From Hyphomonadaceae bacterium (GTDB lineage Bacteria > Pseudomonadota > Alphaproteobacteria > Caulobacterales > Aquidulcibacteraceae): a DNA stretch of 15,017 nt. Positions within the stretch are counted from its first letter, which is position 1; each line of letters begins with the position of its first letter. Location: the NCBI GenBank assembly GCA_016791325.1, contig JAEUMU010000172.1, positions 1 to 15,017 of the forward strand, in the 5' to 3' direction. Position numbers and translations under genes: made by a program. Below are positions 1 to 8,158 of the stretch, in pieces. The notes beneath the pieces are model-generated. The model made no database searches. It was not told the DNA's origin and was given only the letters and a program-made list of their open reading frames with translations.

Positions 1-482
1 AGGCGGAGAACGCGTTCGGCTACGGCGCGCCCGTGATGGCGACAGCGGAGGGCGAAGTCGTGGCTGTCGTGGCCGATGAGGTGCAGGATCGCGCGGCGAT
101 GCTGCGCCGGCTGGGTGAAAGCTCAGCTGCGGCCCGCGAACGCATCGGACGCTACGTGCAAGCGCGCATGGCGCGCGATTTCCGGCGGGCGGCGGCGGGC
201 AACCTGGTCGTGATCCGCCACGAGCAAGACGGCGTGGTGGAGTATTCTTCTTATGCGCACCTGCGCGCTGGTTCAGTGCGGGTTGCGGTGGGCCAGCGCG
301 TCAGCCAGGGGCAAGTGCTTGGCGAAGTGGGCGACACCGGCGACAGTGCGGCCGTTCATCTGCACTATCAGCTGAATTCCGGGCCGGACCCATTCACCTC
401 GCGGAGCTTGCCGGTGCGGTTTCAGAACTTGCGCCCGGCGGGCGGCAATAGCGAGCTCGGCCGCATCGTGGTGATCGGCTGA
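1..482 (+). CDS. M23 (LytM/NlpD-type) peptidase, C-terminal part; 5' end outside window
   Basis: The open frame is already running at base 3 and ends at TGA 480-482, so the start and N-terminal domain lie upstream of the window. The visible part reads NAFGYGAPVMATAEGEVV, then VVIRH, YSSYAHLRAGSV, VAVGQRVSQGQVLGEVGDTG and AVHLHYQL. This is the usual order of a peptidase M23 beta-barrel domain ending in the catalytic H-x-H (His codons at 357-359 and 363-365). The first metal ligand pair (HxxxD) would be upstream and cannot be checked. The family cleaves peptidoglycan cross-bridges or, when degenerate, activates amidases; it acts in the periplasm. Unusual is a roughly 35-residue charged, probably helical insertion (DEVQDRAAMLRRL to about RRAAAG) where most members have a short loop. 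The gene converges on the YnfA gene, with only 3 bp between stop codons. Family assignment is firm; the precise role is not known. Confidence 0.85.
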   Translation, partial: AENAFGYGAPVMATAEGEVVAVVADEVQDRAAMLRRLGESSAAARERIGRYVQARMARDFRRAAAGNLVVIRHEQDGVVEYSSYAHLRAGSVRVAVGQRVSQGQVLGEVGDTGDSAAVHLHYQLNSGPDPFTSRSLPVRFQNLRPAGGNSELGRIVVIG

Positions 483-485
483 GCG

Positions 486-818
486 CTAGCCGGGGCGCGG
501 CGCAAACAGAATAATCGCCGCGCCCGCCATGCACACCGCAGCGCCTGTCATGTCCCAACGATCGGGCCTGAGGCCTTCAACCGCCCACAACCAGAGAAGT
601 GAAGCGCCAATGTAAACGCCCCCGTAGGCGGCGTAGGCTCGCCCCGCGGCGGCCACGGGCACAAGCGTCAAAAGCCACGCGAACCCCGCCAGCGCCAGCA
701 TGCCCGGCGCCAGCCAGAGCACGGACTTGCCGAGTCGGGCCCAGGCCCAGAACGCAAAGCAGCCAGCGATTTCAGCGAGCGCCGCCGCAGCATAGATGAG
801 CGCGACGTTGGCGTTCAC
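486..818 (-). CDS. YnfA/UPF0060 family small integral membrane protein
   Basis: This is a 110-residue protein with four evident hydrophobic segments (about residues 5-25, 31-52, 60-82 and 88-106), matching the size and topology of the YnfA/UPF0060 family. Family-like stretches include [20 protein letters not shown] near the N-terminus, the glycine/tyrosine-rich [20 protein letters not shown], and the conserved-looking [13 protein letters not shown] loop before the last helix. YnfA proteins resemble small multidrug-resistance transporters, but their physiological substrate is unsettled. The start codon is GTG (818-816). It overlaps the gltB stop TGA as GTGA (818-815), which suggests translational coupling and membership of the gltD-gltB transcription unit. 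If gltB translation stops early at its internal TAG, this coupling would be lost. The gene ends with TAG. Confidence 0.85.
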   Translation of the reverse strand: MNANVALIYAAAALAEIAGCFAFWAWARLGKSVLWLAPGMLALAGFAWLLTLVPVAAAGRAYAAYGGVYIGASLLWLWAVEGLRPDRWDMTGAAVCMAGAAIILFAPRPG

Positions 819-3800
819 TCCGCCGCAACCGCTTCAGCATCGGACAGCGCGTGCTTCAGGCGCGGGAGCATCTCCTTCGGGCAAATTTGCCAGAAGCGTT
901 GACGCGCGGCGCTCCAATTCTGCAAGAGCTCGCGCCCACGCGGCGAACCGGTGCGCTGAACATGCTCGGCGATCAGGTCTTTCAGCACGCCTTCCCAATA
1001 GCGCGACGCGAGGCGTGACCAGACGATGGTGTCGCCGTTGGCCATAGCCTCGAAGCTTTCGTCGGCGTCGTACACAAAGGCCATGCCGCCCGTCATGCCG
1101 GCGCCGAAGTTTTCGCCTACGGCGCCGAGGATGATGGCGGCGCCGCCCGTCATGTATTCGCAGGCGTTTGCGCCCGCGCCTTCGACCACCGTGACGGCGC
1201 CGGAATTGCGCACGGCGAAACGCTCCCCCGCCAGCCCTGCGGCGAAAAGCTTGCCGCTGGTGGCGCCATAGAGGCAAGTGTTGCCGATGATGGCGCCAGT
1301 GGGCTCGTTGGGCGGCGGCCGCAAGGTGATGAGACCGCCGGAAAGGCCCTTGCCGACATAATCGTTCGCATCGCCGGTCACATCGAGGGCGATGCCTTGC
1401 ACCAAAAACGCGCCCAAGCTCTGCCCGCACGAGCCGCGCAGGTTCACGCTGAGCTGATCTTCGCGCAGCCCTTTCATGCCCGCGCGCACCACATGCGCGG
1501 AAGCCCGCGCGCCGATGGCGCGGCTGGTGTTGCGTACGGCGAAATCAAGCTGACGCTTCTCGCCGCGCTCGAAGAAACCAGCCGCGTTGGCGAGGAATTC
1601 GTGATCGAGCGAGGGCGGCGGCTCGTTTCGCGTCTTCTCCGCGCAGAACGGCGGATACGGGCTATCGACACGCACCAGCAGAGGATTCAGATCGAGATCG
1701 TCGAGATGTTCGGCGCCGCGGCTGATCTGCTCGATCAGATCGGTGCGGCCGATAATCTCCTCGAGACGGCGGAAGCCCACCAAAGCGAGAATTTCGCGCA
1801 CCTCTTCGGCGATGAAGCTCATCAGATGCACGACCTTCTCGGGCGTGCCGGTAAACTTAGCGCGCAGCGCTTCATCCTGGGTGCACACGCCGACTGGACA
1901 GGTGTTGGAATGGCACTGGCGCACCATGAGGCACCCCATCGCCACCAGCGCCGCAGTGCCAACACCAAACTCTTCCGCGCCGAGGATGGCGGCGACGACA
2001 ACATCGCGCCCGGTGCGGATGCCGCCGTCTGTGCGCAGGCGCACGCGATGGCGCAGATTGTTGAGCATCAGCGTTTGGTGCGCTTCCGCCAGCCCCATTT
2101 CCCACGGGATGCCGGCATATTTGATCGAGGTTTGCGGACTGGCGCCGGTGCCGCCGACATGGCCGGAGATGAGGATGGTGTCGGCGCCCGCCTTGGCGAC
2201 GCCGGCAGCGACCGCGCCGATGCCCGATTGCGCCACCAGCTTCACGCACACGCGCGCGACAGGGTTGATCTGCTTCAGATCGTAGATCAGCTGCGCGAGA
2301 TCTTCGATCGAGTAGATGTCGTGGTGCGGCGGCGGGCTGATCAGCGACACTCCGGGCGTGGCGTGACGCAGGCGCGCGATCAATTCCGTGACTTTGAATC
2401 CAGGCAGTTGACCGCCTTCGCCCGGCTTGGCGCCTTGCGCCACCTTGATCTCGATTTCGCGGCACGCGTTCAAATATTCAGCCGTGACGCCAAAGCGGCC
2501 GGAGGCGATCTGCTTCACGGCGGAATTTGCATCATCGCCATTCGGCAGCGGCGTGTAGCGCTCCGGGATTTCCCCGCCTTCGCCCGAAACGGAGCGCGCG
2601 CCGATGCGGTTCATGGCGATATTGAGCGCGCCGTGAGCCTCCGGGCCGAGCGCGCCGAGGCTCATGCCTGGCGTCACAAAGCGGCGGCGGATTTCGTTGA
2701 CGCTTTCCACTTCTGAAAGCGGCGTGGGGTTGATGTGCTCCTCGCGCACCTCAAGCAGATCGCGCAGCTGAATGGGCTCGCGCAGGCGGCGATCGCGCAC
2801 TTTGGCGGAATATTTCTTGTAGGCGGCATAGTCGCCGGTATCGCAGGCGCGCTGCAGCTGATGGATGCTTTCAGCCTCAAGCGCATGGCGTTCAGCGCCG
2901 GCGCGATAACGATAAAACCCGCCGACCGGCAGCGCGACGAGCGTTTCATCCCACGCCCGCTCGTGCTGCTCAGCGGCTTCGATGGCGATCCCAGCGAGGC
3001 CGATGCCGGAGATGCGGCTGGTGAGCCCGGGAAAGAACTCATCGACCAGAGCGCGAGAGAGGCCGATAGCCTCGAAGTTCAAGCCGCCGCGATAGGACGA
3101 GATCACCGAGATGCCCATCTTGGAGATGATCTTGAACAGACCAGCCTCGATGGCGGCGCGATAATTCGCCGCCGCCTGTTCGCGCGTGAGCGCGCCGGCA
3201 AGGCCGCGCTCAGCGCGATCACCGGCGCAATCCAGCGCCAAATAAGGGTTCACGGTGGTTGCGCCGCACCCAATCAGCACCGCAGCATAATGCGGATCAA
3301 GGCACTCGGCCGCGCGCACGGAGAGCGAGCAGAAGGTGCGCAGGCCTTTGGCGGTCAAGTGCGCGTGCACGCCGCTGGTGACGAGAATCATCGGGCAAGC
3401 GATGCGCGTGGCGGATTGGCGCTCATCGGTGAGCACGATGTGAGTGCGGTTGTTGAAGGCGACCGCCTGCTGGGCTTCGGCGCGGATGCGGTTGAGCGCA
3501 GCGCGAAGCGCCGGGCCTGGCTCCTCACCAGGCGCGGGCGCATCGAAGGTGCAGTCAATCACTGCGACTTCTTCGCCCAATTCCTTCACCAGCCGCGCAT
3601 ACATGCCATTGGTGAGGATGGGGCTGGAGAGCACATACACGTTCGCCTGCGTTTCATCCTGGGCGAGAATGTTGCCCAGGTTCTTGAACCGCGTGGCGAG
3701 ACTCATCACCCGGCCTTCGCGCAGAGGATCGATCGGGGGATTGGTGACCTGGCTGAAGTTTTGCCGGAAGTAGTGCGAGAGCGGCCGGTTCTGCTCCGAG

Positions 3801-4711
3801 AGCACAGCAAGCGGCGCATCATCGCCCATCGAGCCGATGGCTTCCTTGCCCTCCTCCATCATGGGCGCGAGCAAGAGCTCCATATCTTCCAGCGTGAAGC
3901 CGGCCGCGGCTTGGCGGCGCAGCAGCTCGCCGCGTTCGGCGAAGAGACGCGGCTCCGCACCTTCAAGCTTGCGATCTAGATCGATTACGTTCTCGAGCCA
4001 AGCGCCGTAGGGATGCTGCGCGGCGAGCAGATCCACCATTTCTTCGTGGTGATAAAGCCGCCCTTCTTGGGTATCCACGGCGATCATCTGGCCTGCGCCA
4101 ATGCGCCCGCGCTCCAGAATGCGGCTATCATCAAGCGGGCACATGCCGGTTTCCGAACCGACGGCCAGCAATCCATCTTCCGTGAGCGCGTAGCGCAGCG
4201 GGCGCAACCCGTTGCGATCCAGCCCAGCAACCGCCCAGCGTCCATCGAACAAGGCGAGCGCGGCCGGGCCGTCCCAAGGCTCCATCACGGCGTTGGAATA
4301 GGCGTAAAGCGCACGATGCGCCGGCTTCATGGTCTTGGACTTCGCCCAGGCTTCAGGCACCAGCAGCGTCTTCGCCATCGGCGCGCTGCGGCCAGCGCGG
4401 ACGAGCACCTCGAATACGTTGTCAAGCGCGGCGGAATCCGAGCCCGAAGGCTGCACGATCGGCTTCACGTCATCGCCAGAATCGCCGAACGCCTCCGAAG
4501 CCATGCGGATCTCATGGCTCTTCATCCAATTCACATTGCCCTTGAGCGTGTTGATCTCGCCATTGTGGGCGAGCATGCGGAAGGGCTGCGCCAACCGCCA
4601 TTGCGGGAAGGTGTTGGTGGAATAGCGCTGGTGATAGATCGCGACGCTGGAAACGAAACGCGCATCCTTCAAATCCGGATAGAATACATCGATCTGCTCG
4701 GCCAGGAACAT
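815..4711 (-). CDS. gltB: GltB C-terminal fragment downstream of the internal TAG (rest of glutaminase, central, FMN/3Fe-4S and GXGXG domains)
   Basis: This open frame continues gltB after the TAG. The coordinates begin at the first ATG after it (4711), but the homologous protein is continuous through 4756, so 4711 is a reading-frame convention rather than a supported start; an AAGGG sits only one base before that ATG, too close for a good ribosome site. Residues below use full-length numbering. [12 protein letters not shown] (about 273) completes the glutaminase fold. [25 protein letters not shown] and [12 protein letters not shown] belong to the FMN-binding synthase barrel. Cys1153, Cys1159 and Cys1164 (C-x5-C-x4-C in [16 protein letters not shown]) are the expected 3Fe-4S ligands. 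The C-terminal GXGXG beta-helix contains [18 protein letters not shown]. Nothing else in the fragment looks decayed. Without the Cys46 glutaminase half, glutamine-dependent synthesis should fail. Confidence 0.7.
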   Translation of the reverse strand: MFLAEQIDVFYPDLKDARFVSSVAIYHQRYSTNTFPQWRLAQPFRMLAHNGEINTLKGNVNWMKSHEIRMASEAFGDSGDDVKPIVQPSGSDSAALDNVFEVLVRAGRSAPMAKTLLVPEAWAKSKTMKPAHRALYAYSNAVMEPWDGPAALALFDGRWAVAGLDRNGLRPLRYALTEDGLLAVGSETGMCPLDDSRILERGRIGAGQMIAVDTQEGRLYHHEEMVDLLAAQHPYGAWLENVIDLDRKLEGAEPRLFAERGELLRRQAAAGFTLEDMELLLAPMMEEGKEAIGSMGDDAPLAVLSEQNRPLSHYFRQNFSQVTNPPIDPLREGRVMSLATRFKNLGNILAQDETQANVYVLSSPILTNGMYARLVKELGEEVAVIDCTFDAPAPGEEPGPALRAALNRIRAEAQQAVAFNNRTHIVLTDERQSATRIACPMILVTSGVHAHLTAKGLRTFCSLSVRAAECLDPHYAAVLIGCGATTVNPYLALDCAGDRAERGLAGALTREQAAANYRAAIEAGLFKIISKMGISVISSYRGGLNFEAIGLSRALVDEFFPGLTSRISGIGLAGIAIEAAEQHERAWDETLVALPVGGFYRYRAGAERHALEAESIHQLQRACDTGDYAAYKKYSAKVRDRRLREPIQLRDLLEVREEHINPTPLSEVESVNEIRRRFVTPGMSLGALGPEAHGALNIAMNRIGARSVSGEGGEIPERYTPLPNGDDANSAVKQIASGRFGVTAEYLNACREIEIKVAQGAKPGEGGQLPGFKVTELIARLRHATPGVSLISPPPHHDIYSIEDLAQLIYDLKQINPVARVCVKLVAQSGIGAVAAGVAKAGADTILISGHVGGTGASPQTSIKYAGIPWEMGLAEAHQTLMLNNLRHRVRLRTDGGIRTGRDVVVAAILGAEEFGVGTAALVAMGCLMVRQCHSNTCPVGVCTQDEALRAKFTGTPEKVVHLMSFIAEEVREILALVGFRRLEEIIGRTDLIEQISRGAEHLDDLDLNPLLVRVDSPYPPFCAEKTRNEPPPSLDHEFLANAAGFFERGEKRQLDFAVRNTSRAIGARASAHVVRAGMKGLREDQLSVNLRGSCGQSLGAFLVQGIALDVTGDANDYVGKGLSGGLITLRPPPNEPTGAIIGNTCLYGATSGKLFAAGLAGERFAVRNSGAVTVVEGAGANACEYMTGGAAIILGAVGENFGAGMTGGMAFVYDADESFEAMANGDTIVWSRLASRYWEGVLKDLIAEHVQRTGSPRGRELLQNWSAARQRFWQICPKEMLPRLKHALSDAEAVAAE

Positions 4712-4756
4712 GCCCTTGTAGATCAGCCGCTTGGCCGAGAGCGAGCAGACGTAAAG

Positions 4757-4759
4757 CTA
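4757..4759 (-). other. In-frame amber codon (TAG) inside gltB
   Basis: The + strand reads CTA at 4757-4759, giving codon TAG in gltB between CCC (Pro) and CTT (Leu). Family knowledge places a non-conserved residue just before the (L/F)Y(V/I)CS motif, commonly an acidic one, so GAG to TAG is the simplest origin. The next base is C. No second lesion is seen nearby. Confidence 0.85.
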
Positions 4760-5389
4760 GGGAATGTTGGACGCGAGAGCGCGCTTCTCGATACGCCGGC
4801 GGCAGATGAAGAGGTCGCGATCGACGATTTCGCCCTCGCGCGTCTGCGGATCGTAGAACAGCACTTGCTCGATTTCAGGCCGCGTGGCGTTCGCCTTCTC
4901 ACCGATCTGGGTGATATCGACCGGCACTTGCCGCCAACCATAGAGCACGAAGCCGGCGCGGATGATTTCGCTTTCCACGATCACGCGCGCGCGCTCCTGC
5001 GCGCCAAGATCAAGCCGCGGCAGAAAAATCTGACCCACGAAAACTGGCCCAGGCTTGGGCGTGTGGCCGGTGCGGGTGACGGCTTCGCGGAAGAAGTCCT
5101 GCGGGGATTCGATCAGTATGCCCGCGCCGTCGCCGGTTTTGCCGTCGGCATCCACGGCGCCGCGGTGCCACACGGCCTTGAGCGCGGCGATCGCCAGCGT
5201 GACCACGTCGCGGCGCGGCTTGCCGTCAATCGCAGCGACCAGACCGACGCCACACGCGTCGCGCTCATGTTCGGCGCGATAGAGGCCATCGCGATCAAGC
5301 CGGGCGCGCTCACGCTGGTAGCGCGCATAGGCTTCGTCCGCTGCCGGCGCCGCCCCCCTCGGGGGCGAGGGAGGAGTCCGCTCGCTCAT
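4757..5389 (-). CDS. gltB: GltB N-terminal fragment: propeptide and first part of the glutaminase (GATase type II) domain
   Basis: This is the 210-residue product if the TAG is obeyed. Residues 1-45 are a Pro/Ala/Arg-rich and charged leader corresponding to the propeptide that GltB proteins remove to expose the catalytic cysteine. Cys46 in ERDACGVGLVA is the Ntn-type nucleophile that hydrolyses glutamine. Downstream come AVDADGKTGDGAGILIESPQ and the VLFYDPQT segment, typical of the family. The fragment stops before the HNGEINT region and the rest of the amidotransferase fold, so it should not be active alone. ATG 5389-5387 is chosen because it lies 7 bp after the gltD stop and no other in-frame Met precedes Cys46. 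The Shine-Dalgarno is weak (GGAA about 10 nt upstream), consistent with coupling to gltD translation. Confidence 0.7.
   Translation of the reverse strand: MSERTPPSPPRGAAPAADEAYARYQRERARLDRDGLYRAEHERDACGVGLVAAIDGKPRRDVVTLAIAALKAVWHRGAVDADGKTGDGAGILIESPQDFFREAVTRTGHTPKPGPVFVGQIFLPRLDLGAQERARVIVESEIIRAGFVLYGWRQVPVDITQIGEKANATRPEIEQVLFYDPQTREGEIVDRDLFICRRRIEKRALASNIP
5351..5367. repeat. GC-rich perfect hairpin inside the gltB propeptide coding region
   Basis: Bases 5351-5357 (CGCCCCC) and 5361-5367 (GGGGGCG) are perfect reverse complements around a 3-base loop. The hairpin sits about 20 bases inside gltB, encoding the Pro-Pro-Arg-Gly part of the variable leader that is removed before Cys46. Its flank is also purine/pyrimidine biased (GAGGGAGGAG). 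It may damp translation entry or be a remnant of a dispersed GC-rich palindromic element; the window holds only one clear copy. Confidence 0.5.
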
Positions 5390-5396
5390 GTGAGTT

Positions 5397-6827
5397 CTAT
5401 TCCGCCGCTACGCGCGCAGTATGGGCGCGATCTTTGAGAAAAGCATGGATGGAGTCGGCCGCGTCGCGGCCCTCTTTGATGGCCCAAACGACCAAGGAAG
5501 CGCCGCGCACAATATCACCGGCCGCGTACACGCCCGGCAGCGAGGTGGCGAAGGCTGGGTCGACGGTGAGCGTGCCCCAGCGGGACACTTTGAGCTCTGG
5601 GGCGTCCCAGTCCTCTTGCAAGTCCTCGGGATCGAAACCGAGCGCGGCGATGATGAGATCGCCAGGCACGGTAAATTCGCTATCGGGCGTTTCTTCGGGC
5701 GACTGGCGGCCTGAAGCGTCCGGCGCGCCCAGGTGCATGCGCACGGCTTTGACGCCCGGCTGCTTGCCCGCGCGCACTGATTTCGGCGCGGCGAGGAAAT
5801 CGAACGCGACGCCCTCCTCTTCCGCATACCCCACCTCGCGCTGAGAGCCTGGCATGTTGGCGCGATCGCGCCGGTAAAGGCAGGTGACGCTCTTGGCGCC
5901 CTGGCGGCGCGCAGTGCGGACGCAATCCATCGCCGTATCTCCGCCGCCGATGACGACGACGCGCCGCCCCGCCGCGTTGAGCGCGCCCGAACTGAACTCC
6001 GGCACGTCATCGCCCAGGCCCACCCGGTTTGCGGCGATGAGAAAATCAAGCGCCTTCACCACCGCCTGCTCATTCGGCGCGTTGAGCGGCTTGGCTTTAT
6101 AAACGCCAGTGGCGATTAGAATGGAATCGTGGCGCTGGCGAAGCTCATCAAAGCTGATGGTTTCGCCGATATTGCAGTTCAGCACGAACTTTACGCCGCC
6201 TTCGATCAGACGCTGCGCGCGCCGCTCGACGACCTCTTTCTCAAGCTTGAAATTGGGGATGCCATACACGAGCAGCCCGCCAATGCGATCATGGCGATCG
6301 TAAACCGTCACTTGGTAGCCGCGCTGGCGTAGGCGCTCGGCGGCGGCGAGGCCTGCCGGACCGGCGCCGACGATGCCAACGCTTTGCGCCAGCTCCGCGC
6401 GCGGAGCGATCGGCGCCACCCAACCTTCCCGCCAAGCGGTGTCGGTCAGGTATTTTTCCACCGCCCCGATGGTGACCGATCCGTGCGTGGATTGTTCGAT
6501 CACGCAGGCGCCTTCGCAGAGGCGATCCTGCGGGCAGATGCGGCCGCACACTTCCGGCATTGAATTGGTGGCCGCGGACACTTCGTAGGCTTCGCGCAGG
6601 CGGCCTTCGGAGGTCAGGCGCAGCCAGTCGGGAATATTGTTCTGCAGCGGGCAGCCGGTTTGGCAGAACGGCACGCCGCACTGGGCGCAGCGAGAAGCTT
6701 GCGCGGCCGCTTTATCGGCGATGAAGGCGCGGTGGATCTCGTGGAAATCCCCCGCCCTCTCAGCCGCTGGGCGCTTTTCTGGGCCTGCCTGGTCCAGAGA
6801 CACAAACTTCTGCATGCGCTCAGCCAC
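5397..6827 (-). CDS. gltD: Glutamate synthase (NADPH) small subunit
   Basis: GltD (476 aa) oxidises NADPH through FAD and passes electrons via 4Fe-4S clusters to GltB. Two N-terminal cysteine groups are complete: Cys47, 50, 55, 59 (RCAQCGVPFCQTGCP) and Cys94, 98, 104, 108 (VCGRICPQDRLCEGAC). The FAD-binding Rossmann motif is VGIVGAGPAGLAAAERL at about 150-166, and the NADPH-binding motif VVVIGGGDTAMDCV lies near 290. The C-terminal FAD contact is GVYAAGDIVRGASLVVWAI. Length and all motifs are normal. The start is GTG (6827-6825), supported by a GGAGAG Shine-Dalgarno 5 nt upstream. The gene precedes gltB by 7 bp and is expected to lead the transcription unit; this gltD-first order is opposite to E. 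coli gltBD. It diverges from uppP across a 177-bp gap. Confidence 0.95.
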   Translation of the reverse strand: MAERMQKFVSLDQAGPEKRPAAERAGDFHEIHRAFIADKAAAQASRCAQCGVPFCQTGCPLQNNIPDWLRLTSEGRLREAYEVSAATNSMPEVCGRICPQDRLCEGACVIEQSTHGSVTIGAVEKYLTDTAWREGWVAPIAPRAELAQSVGIVGAGPAGLAAAERLRQRGYQVTVYDRHDRIGGLLVYGIPNFKLEKEVVERRAQRLIEGGVKFVLNCNIGETISFDELRQRHDSILIATGVYKAKPLNAPNEQAVVKALDFLIAANRVGLGDDVPEFSSGALNAAGRRVVVIGGGDTAMDCVRTARRQGAKSVTCLYRRDRANMPGSQREVGYAEEEGVAFDFLAAPKSVRAGKQPGVKAVRMHLGAPDASGRQSPEETPDSEFTVPGDLIIAALGFDPEDLQEDWDAPELKVSRWGTLTVDPAFATSLPGVYAAGDIVRGASLVVWAIKEGRDAADSIHAFLKDRAHTARVAAE

Positions 6828-6832
6828 GAACG

Positions 6833-6838
6833 CTCTCC
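6833..6838 (-). promoter_or_regulatory. Shine-Dalgarno fixing the GTG start of gltD
   Basis: The + strand CTCCTC-like run CTCTCC at 6833-6838 reads GGAGAG on the coding strand, five bases before the GTG at 6827-6825. No better-placed alternative start was found upstream. Confidence 0.6.
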
Positions 6839-6904
6839 AATCGGCGCAATCTGCGGGAGATTATTGCTTTACGCAGCGATTCAAGCGGGGATCAAGGAAT
6901 ATTG

Positions 6905-6916
6905 TGCCTTTAGGCA
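6905..6916. promoter_or_regulatory. Short inverted repeat in the gltD/uppP divergent intergenic region
   Basis: TGCCT-TT-AGGCA is a 12-bp near-palindrome with perfect 5-base arms in the 177-bp gap between gltD (-) and uppP (+). Its position suits an operator acting on either gene. I saw no convincing sigma-54 -24/-12 pair and no full NtrC-type dyad. A 12-bp dyad in a gap this size can arise by chance, so the call is weak. Confidence 0.25.
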
Positions 6917-7004
6917 GCATTTCGGCCCGATTTTCGCACTTTCGCCCACTGGCGACGCACTTCATGGTCGCGGCGGCTCATTTTGGGGGCGTTCTAGCTT
7001 GGAT

Positions 7005-7808
7005 ATGATGGATCTCGTTCGCGCCGCCGTGCTGGGCGTGCTCCAGGGGCTCACCGAGTTCTTGCCGGTGTCCTCCACCGGGCACTTGCTGATTTTCGGC
7101 CGCGCCATCGGCTACGACGACCCCGGCGGCGTATTTACCGTGATGATCCAGCTGGGCTCGATCCTGGCGGTGATGTGGCTCTACCGGCAGCGGATCATCG
7201 ATGTGACGCTGGGCCTGCCCACCAAGCCGGAAGCGCGGCGCTTCGCCCTAATGCTGTTCCTGGCGTTCCTGCCGGCGGTGGCGCTGGGGATCGTCTCGGC
7301 GCAGTTCGTGAAGGACGAGCTTTATCATCGGCTCGACATCATCGCCTGGGCGCTGATCCTCGGCGGCTTCGCCATGCTGGCGATTGAACGCTGGAAGCCG
7401 AAAGTAGAGGTCAAGGACGCCGCCGATACGCCGATTGGACGCGCCATCGGCGTGGGCGTGTTTCAGACCTTGGCGCTAATTCCTGGCGTATCGCGCTCGG
7501 GCGCGACCATCTTCGGCGGGTTGGTGCTGGGGCTGGACCGGCGCGCCGCCGCGGAGTTTTCCTTCTTTCTGGCGATGCCGACGATGGTGGCGGCGTTTGT
7601 CTATGATTTCATGCAGGTGAAGGATCACTTGACCGCAGACCGCGCGGTCGAGATCGGCGTGGGCTTTGTGTTCGCGTTCCTGTCGGCGGCTTTGGTGGTG
7701 AAGCCGTTCCTGAATTTTGTGACGCGCGTCGGCTTTGGGCCGTTTGCTTGGTATCGCATCGTCTTCGGGGCCGTGCTTCTCGGCGTGCTGGCGATGGGAT
7801 GGCTGTGA
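7005..7808 (+). CDS. uppP: Undecaprenyl-diphosphate phosphatase (BacA/UppP)
   Basis: The enzyme dephosphorylates C55-PP at the inner membrane to recycle the lipid carrier for peptidoglycan and other surface polymers; overexpression of the family gives bacitracin resistance. The protein has 267 residues and many hydrophobic helices. Both signature regions are present: the (E/Q)xxxE motif as Q14-GLT-E18 followed by FLPVSSTGHL, and the PGxSRSxxT motif as P160-GVSRSGAT, which includes the catalytic Ser/Arg. Two adjacent in-frame ATGs (7005 and 7008) are possible starts. GGA at 7001-7003 sits close to both and a GGGGG run lies at 6985-6989. An open frame extends far upstream but overlaps gltD and is unlike the family, so it is not used. 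The gene diverges from gltD and converges on the acetyltransferase gene. Confidence 0.95.
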   Translation: MMDLVRAAVLGVLQGLTEFLPVSSTGHLLIFGRAIGYDDPGGVFTVMIQLGSILAVMWLYRQRIIDVTLGLPTKPEARRFALMLFLAFLPAVALGIVSAQFVKDELYHRLDIIAWALILGGFAMLAIERWKPKVEVKDAADTPIGRAIGVGVFQTLALIPGVSRSGATIFGGLVLGLDRRAAAEFSFFLAMPTMVAAFVYDFMQVKDHLTADRAVEIGVGFVFAFLSAALVVKPFLNFVTRVGFGPFAWYRIVFGAVLLGVLAMGWL

Positions 7809-7837
7809 CCGCCGGCGCCGTCATCAACTGAAGGCGC

Positions 7838-8113
7838 CTATGCCAATACGTCCCGCGCGGCGGGGTTGCGGCGAAACCATGCCGCCGCATAGCCGCAGAT
7901 GGGCGTGAGCTTCATTTGACGTGCGCGCGCATCCGCGACCAGCGCTTCCATCAGCTTTGCCGCATGGCCTTGCCCACGGGCCGCGGCGGGCGTTTCCACA
8001 TGCAAGATGGCGCGCACACCCTGGCCATCGCGGTACGTGGCGAAGGAGGGCCCGCCCGCGTGATCGATCTCGTAACGGTGGTGGGCGGCGTTATCGCGAA
8101 AGGGGCTGGTCAT
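7838..8113 (-). CDS. Small GCN5-related N-acetyltransferase-like protein (NATD1/YjdJ type)
   Basis: This 91-residue protein begins at ATG 8113-8111. It contains the short acetyltransferase core seen in the compact N-acetyltransferase-like family: an N-terminal beta region (HHRYEIDHAGGPSFATYRD), a central VETPAAARGQGHAAKLMEAL that supplies the acetyl-CoA pyrophosphate-binding loop (RGQGHA) and following helix, and the family-typical LTPICGYAAAWFRRNP with the Pro-x-Cys and aromatic-Trp features. The substrate is unknown. An in-frame extension to 8212 would overlap the start of rlmJ and lacks family similarity, so I chose the downstream ATG. No strong Shine-Dalgarno is visible. The gene ends in TAG and converges on uppP; it is divergent from rlmJ across 45 bp. 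Confidence 0.85.
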   Translation of the reverse strand: MTSPFRDNAAHHRYEIDHAGGPSFATYRDGQGVRAILHVETPAAARGQGHAAKLMEALVADARARQMKLTPICGYAAAWFRRNPAARDVLA

Positions 8114-8158
8114 GAGGCTTATCTGGCGCCGCGCGCGGATCGCGGCTAGGCCCTCGCG

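Larger units (their letters stand above)
815..5389 (-). pseudogene. gltB: gltB, glutamate synthase (NADPH) large subunit, interrupted by an in-frame TAG at codon 211
   Basis: Together with GltD this enzyme converts glutamine plus 2-oxoglutarate into two glutamates (GOGAT, ammonia assimilation, cytosol). Read from ATG 5389-5387 to TGA 817-815, the frame holds 1524 codons plus stop, the normal GltB length, with every domain in order: glutaminase from Cys46 to about 450, central domain about 500-800, FMN/synthase domain about 880-1220, and GXGXG domain about 1290-1470. The only lesion is a TAG at 4759-4757. Frames on both sides are identical and the protein continues in register (ASNIP-stop-LYVCSLSAKRLIYKG), so this is a point nonsense rather than a frameshift. 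Other genes here (gltD, the YnfA gene, the acetyltransferase, the SRPBCC gene) end in TAG, so TAG is an ordinary stop in this genome. The absence of any other damage indicates a very recent mutation or a base-call error; both remain open. Confidence 0.85.

Noticed and set aside
1397..2716. Long + strand open frame (439 codons) opposite gltB
   Set aside because: It lies antisense to a strongly conserved part of gltB and is rich in His, Arg and Ala, the normal shadow of GC-rich codon use; no family resemblance.
4757..4759. TAG as pyrrolysine or genome-wide recoding
   Set aside because: Several neighbouring genes end at TAG in expected positions, and GltB is not a pyrrolysine protein.
2735..5437. 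Two more long + strand frames (2735-3979 and 4013-5437) opposite gltB
   Set aside because: Same antisense shadow effect; no ribosome site and no recognisable domain.
7814..7838. GGCGCC pair between uppP and the acetyltransferase gene as a terminator
   Set aside because: Each 6-mer is self-palindromic, the loop is long and there is no T-run; could be chance.
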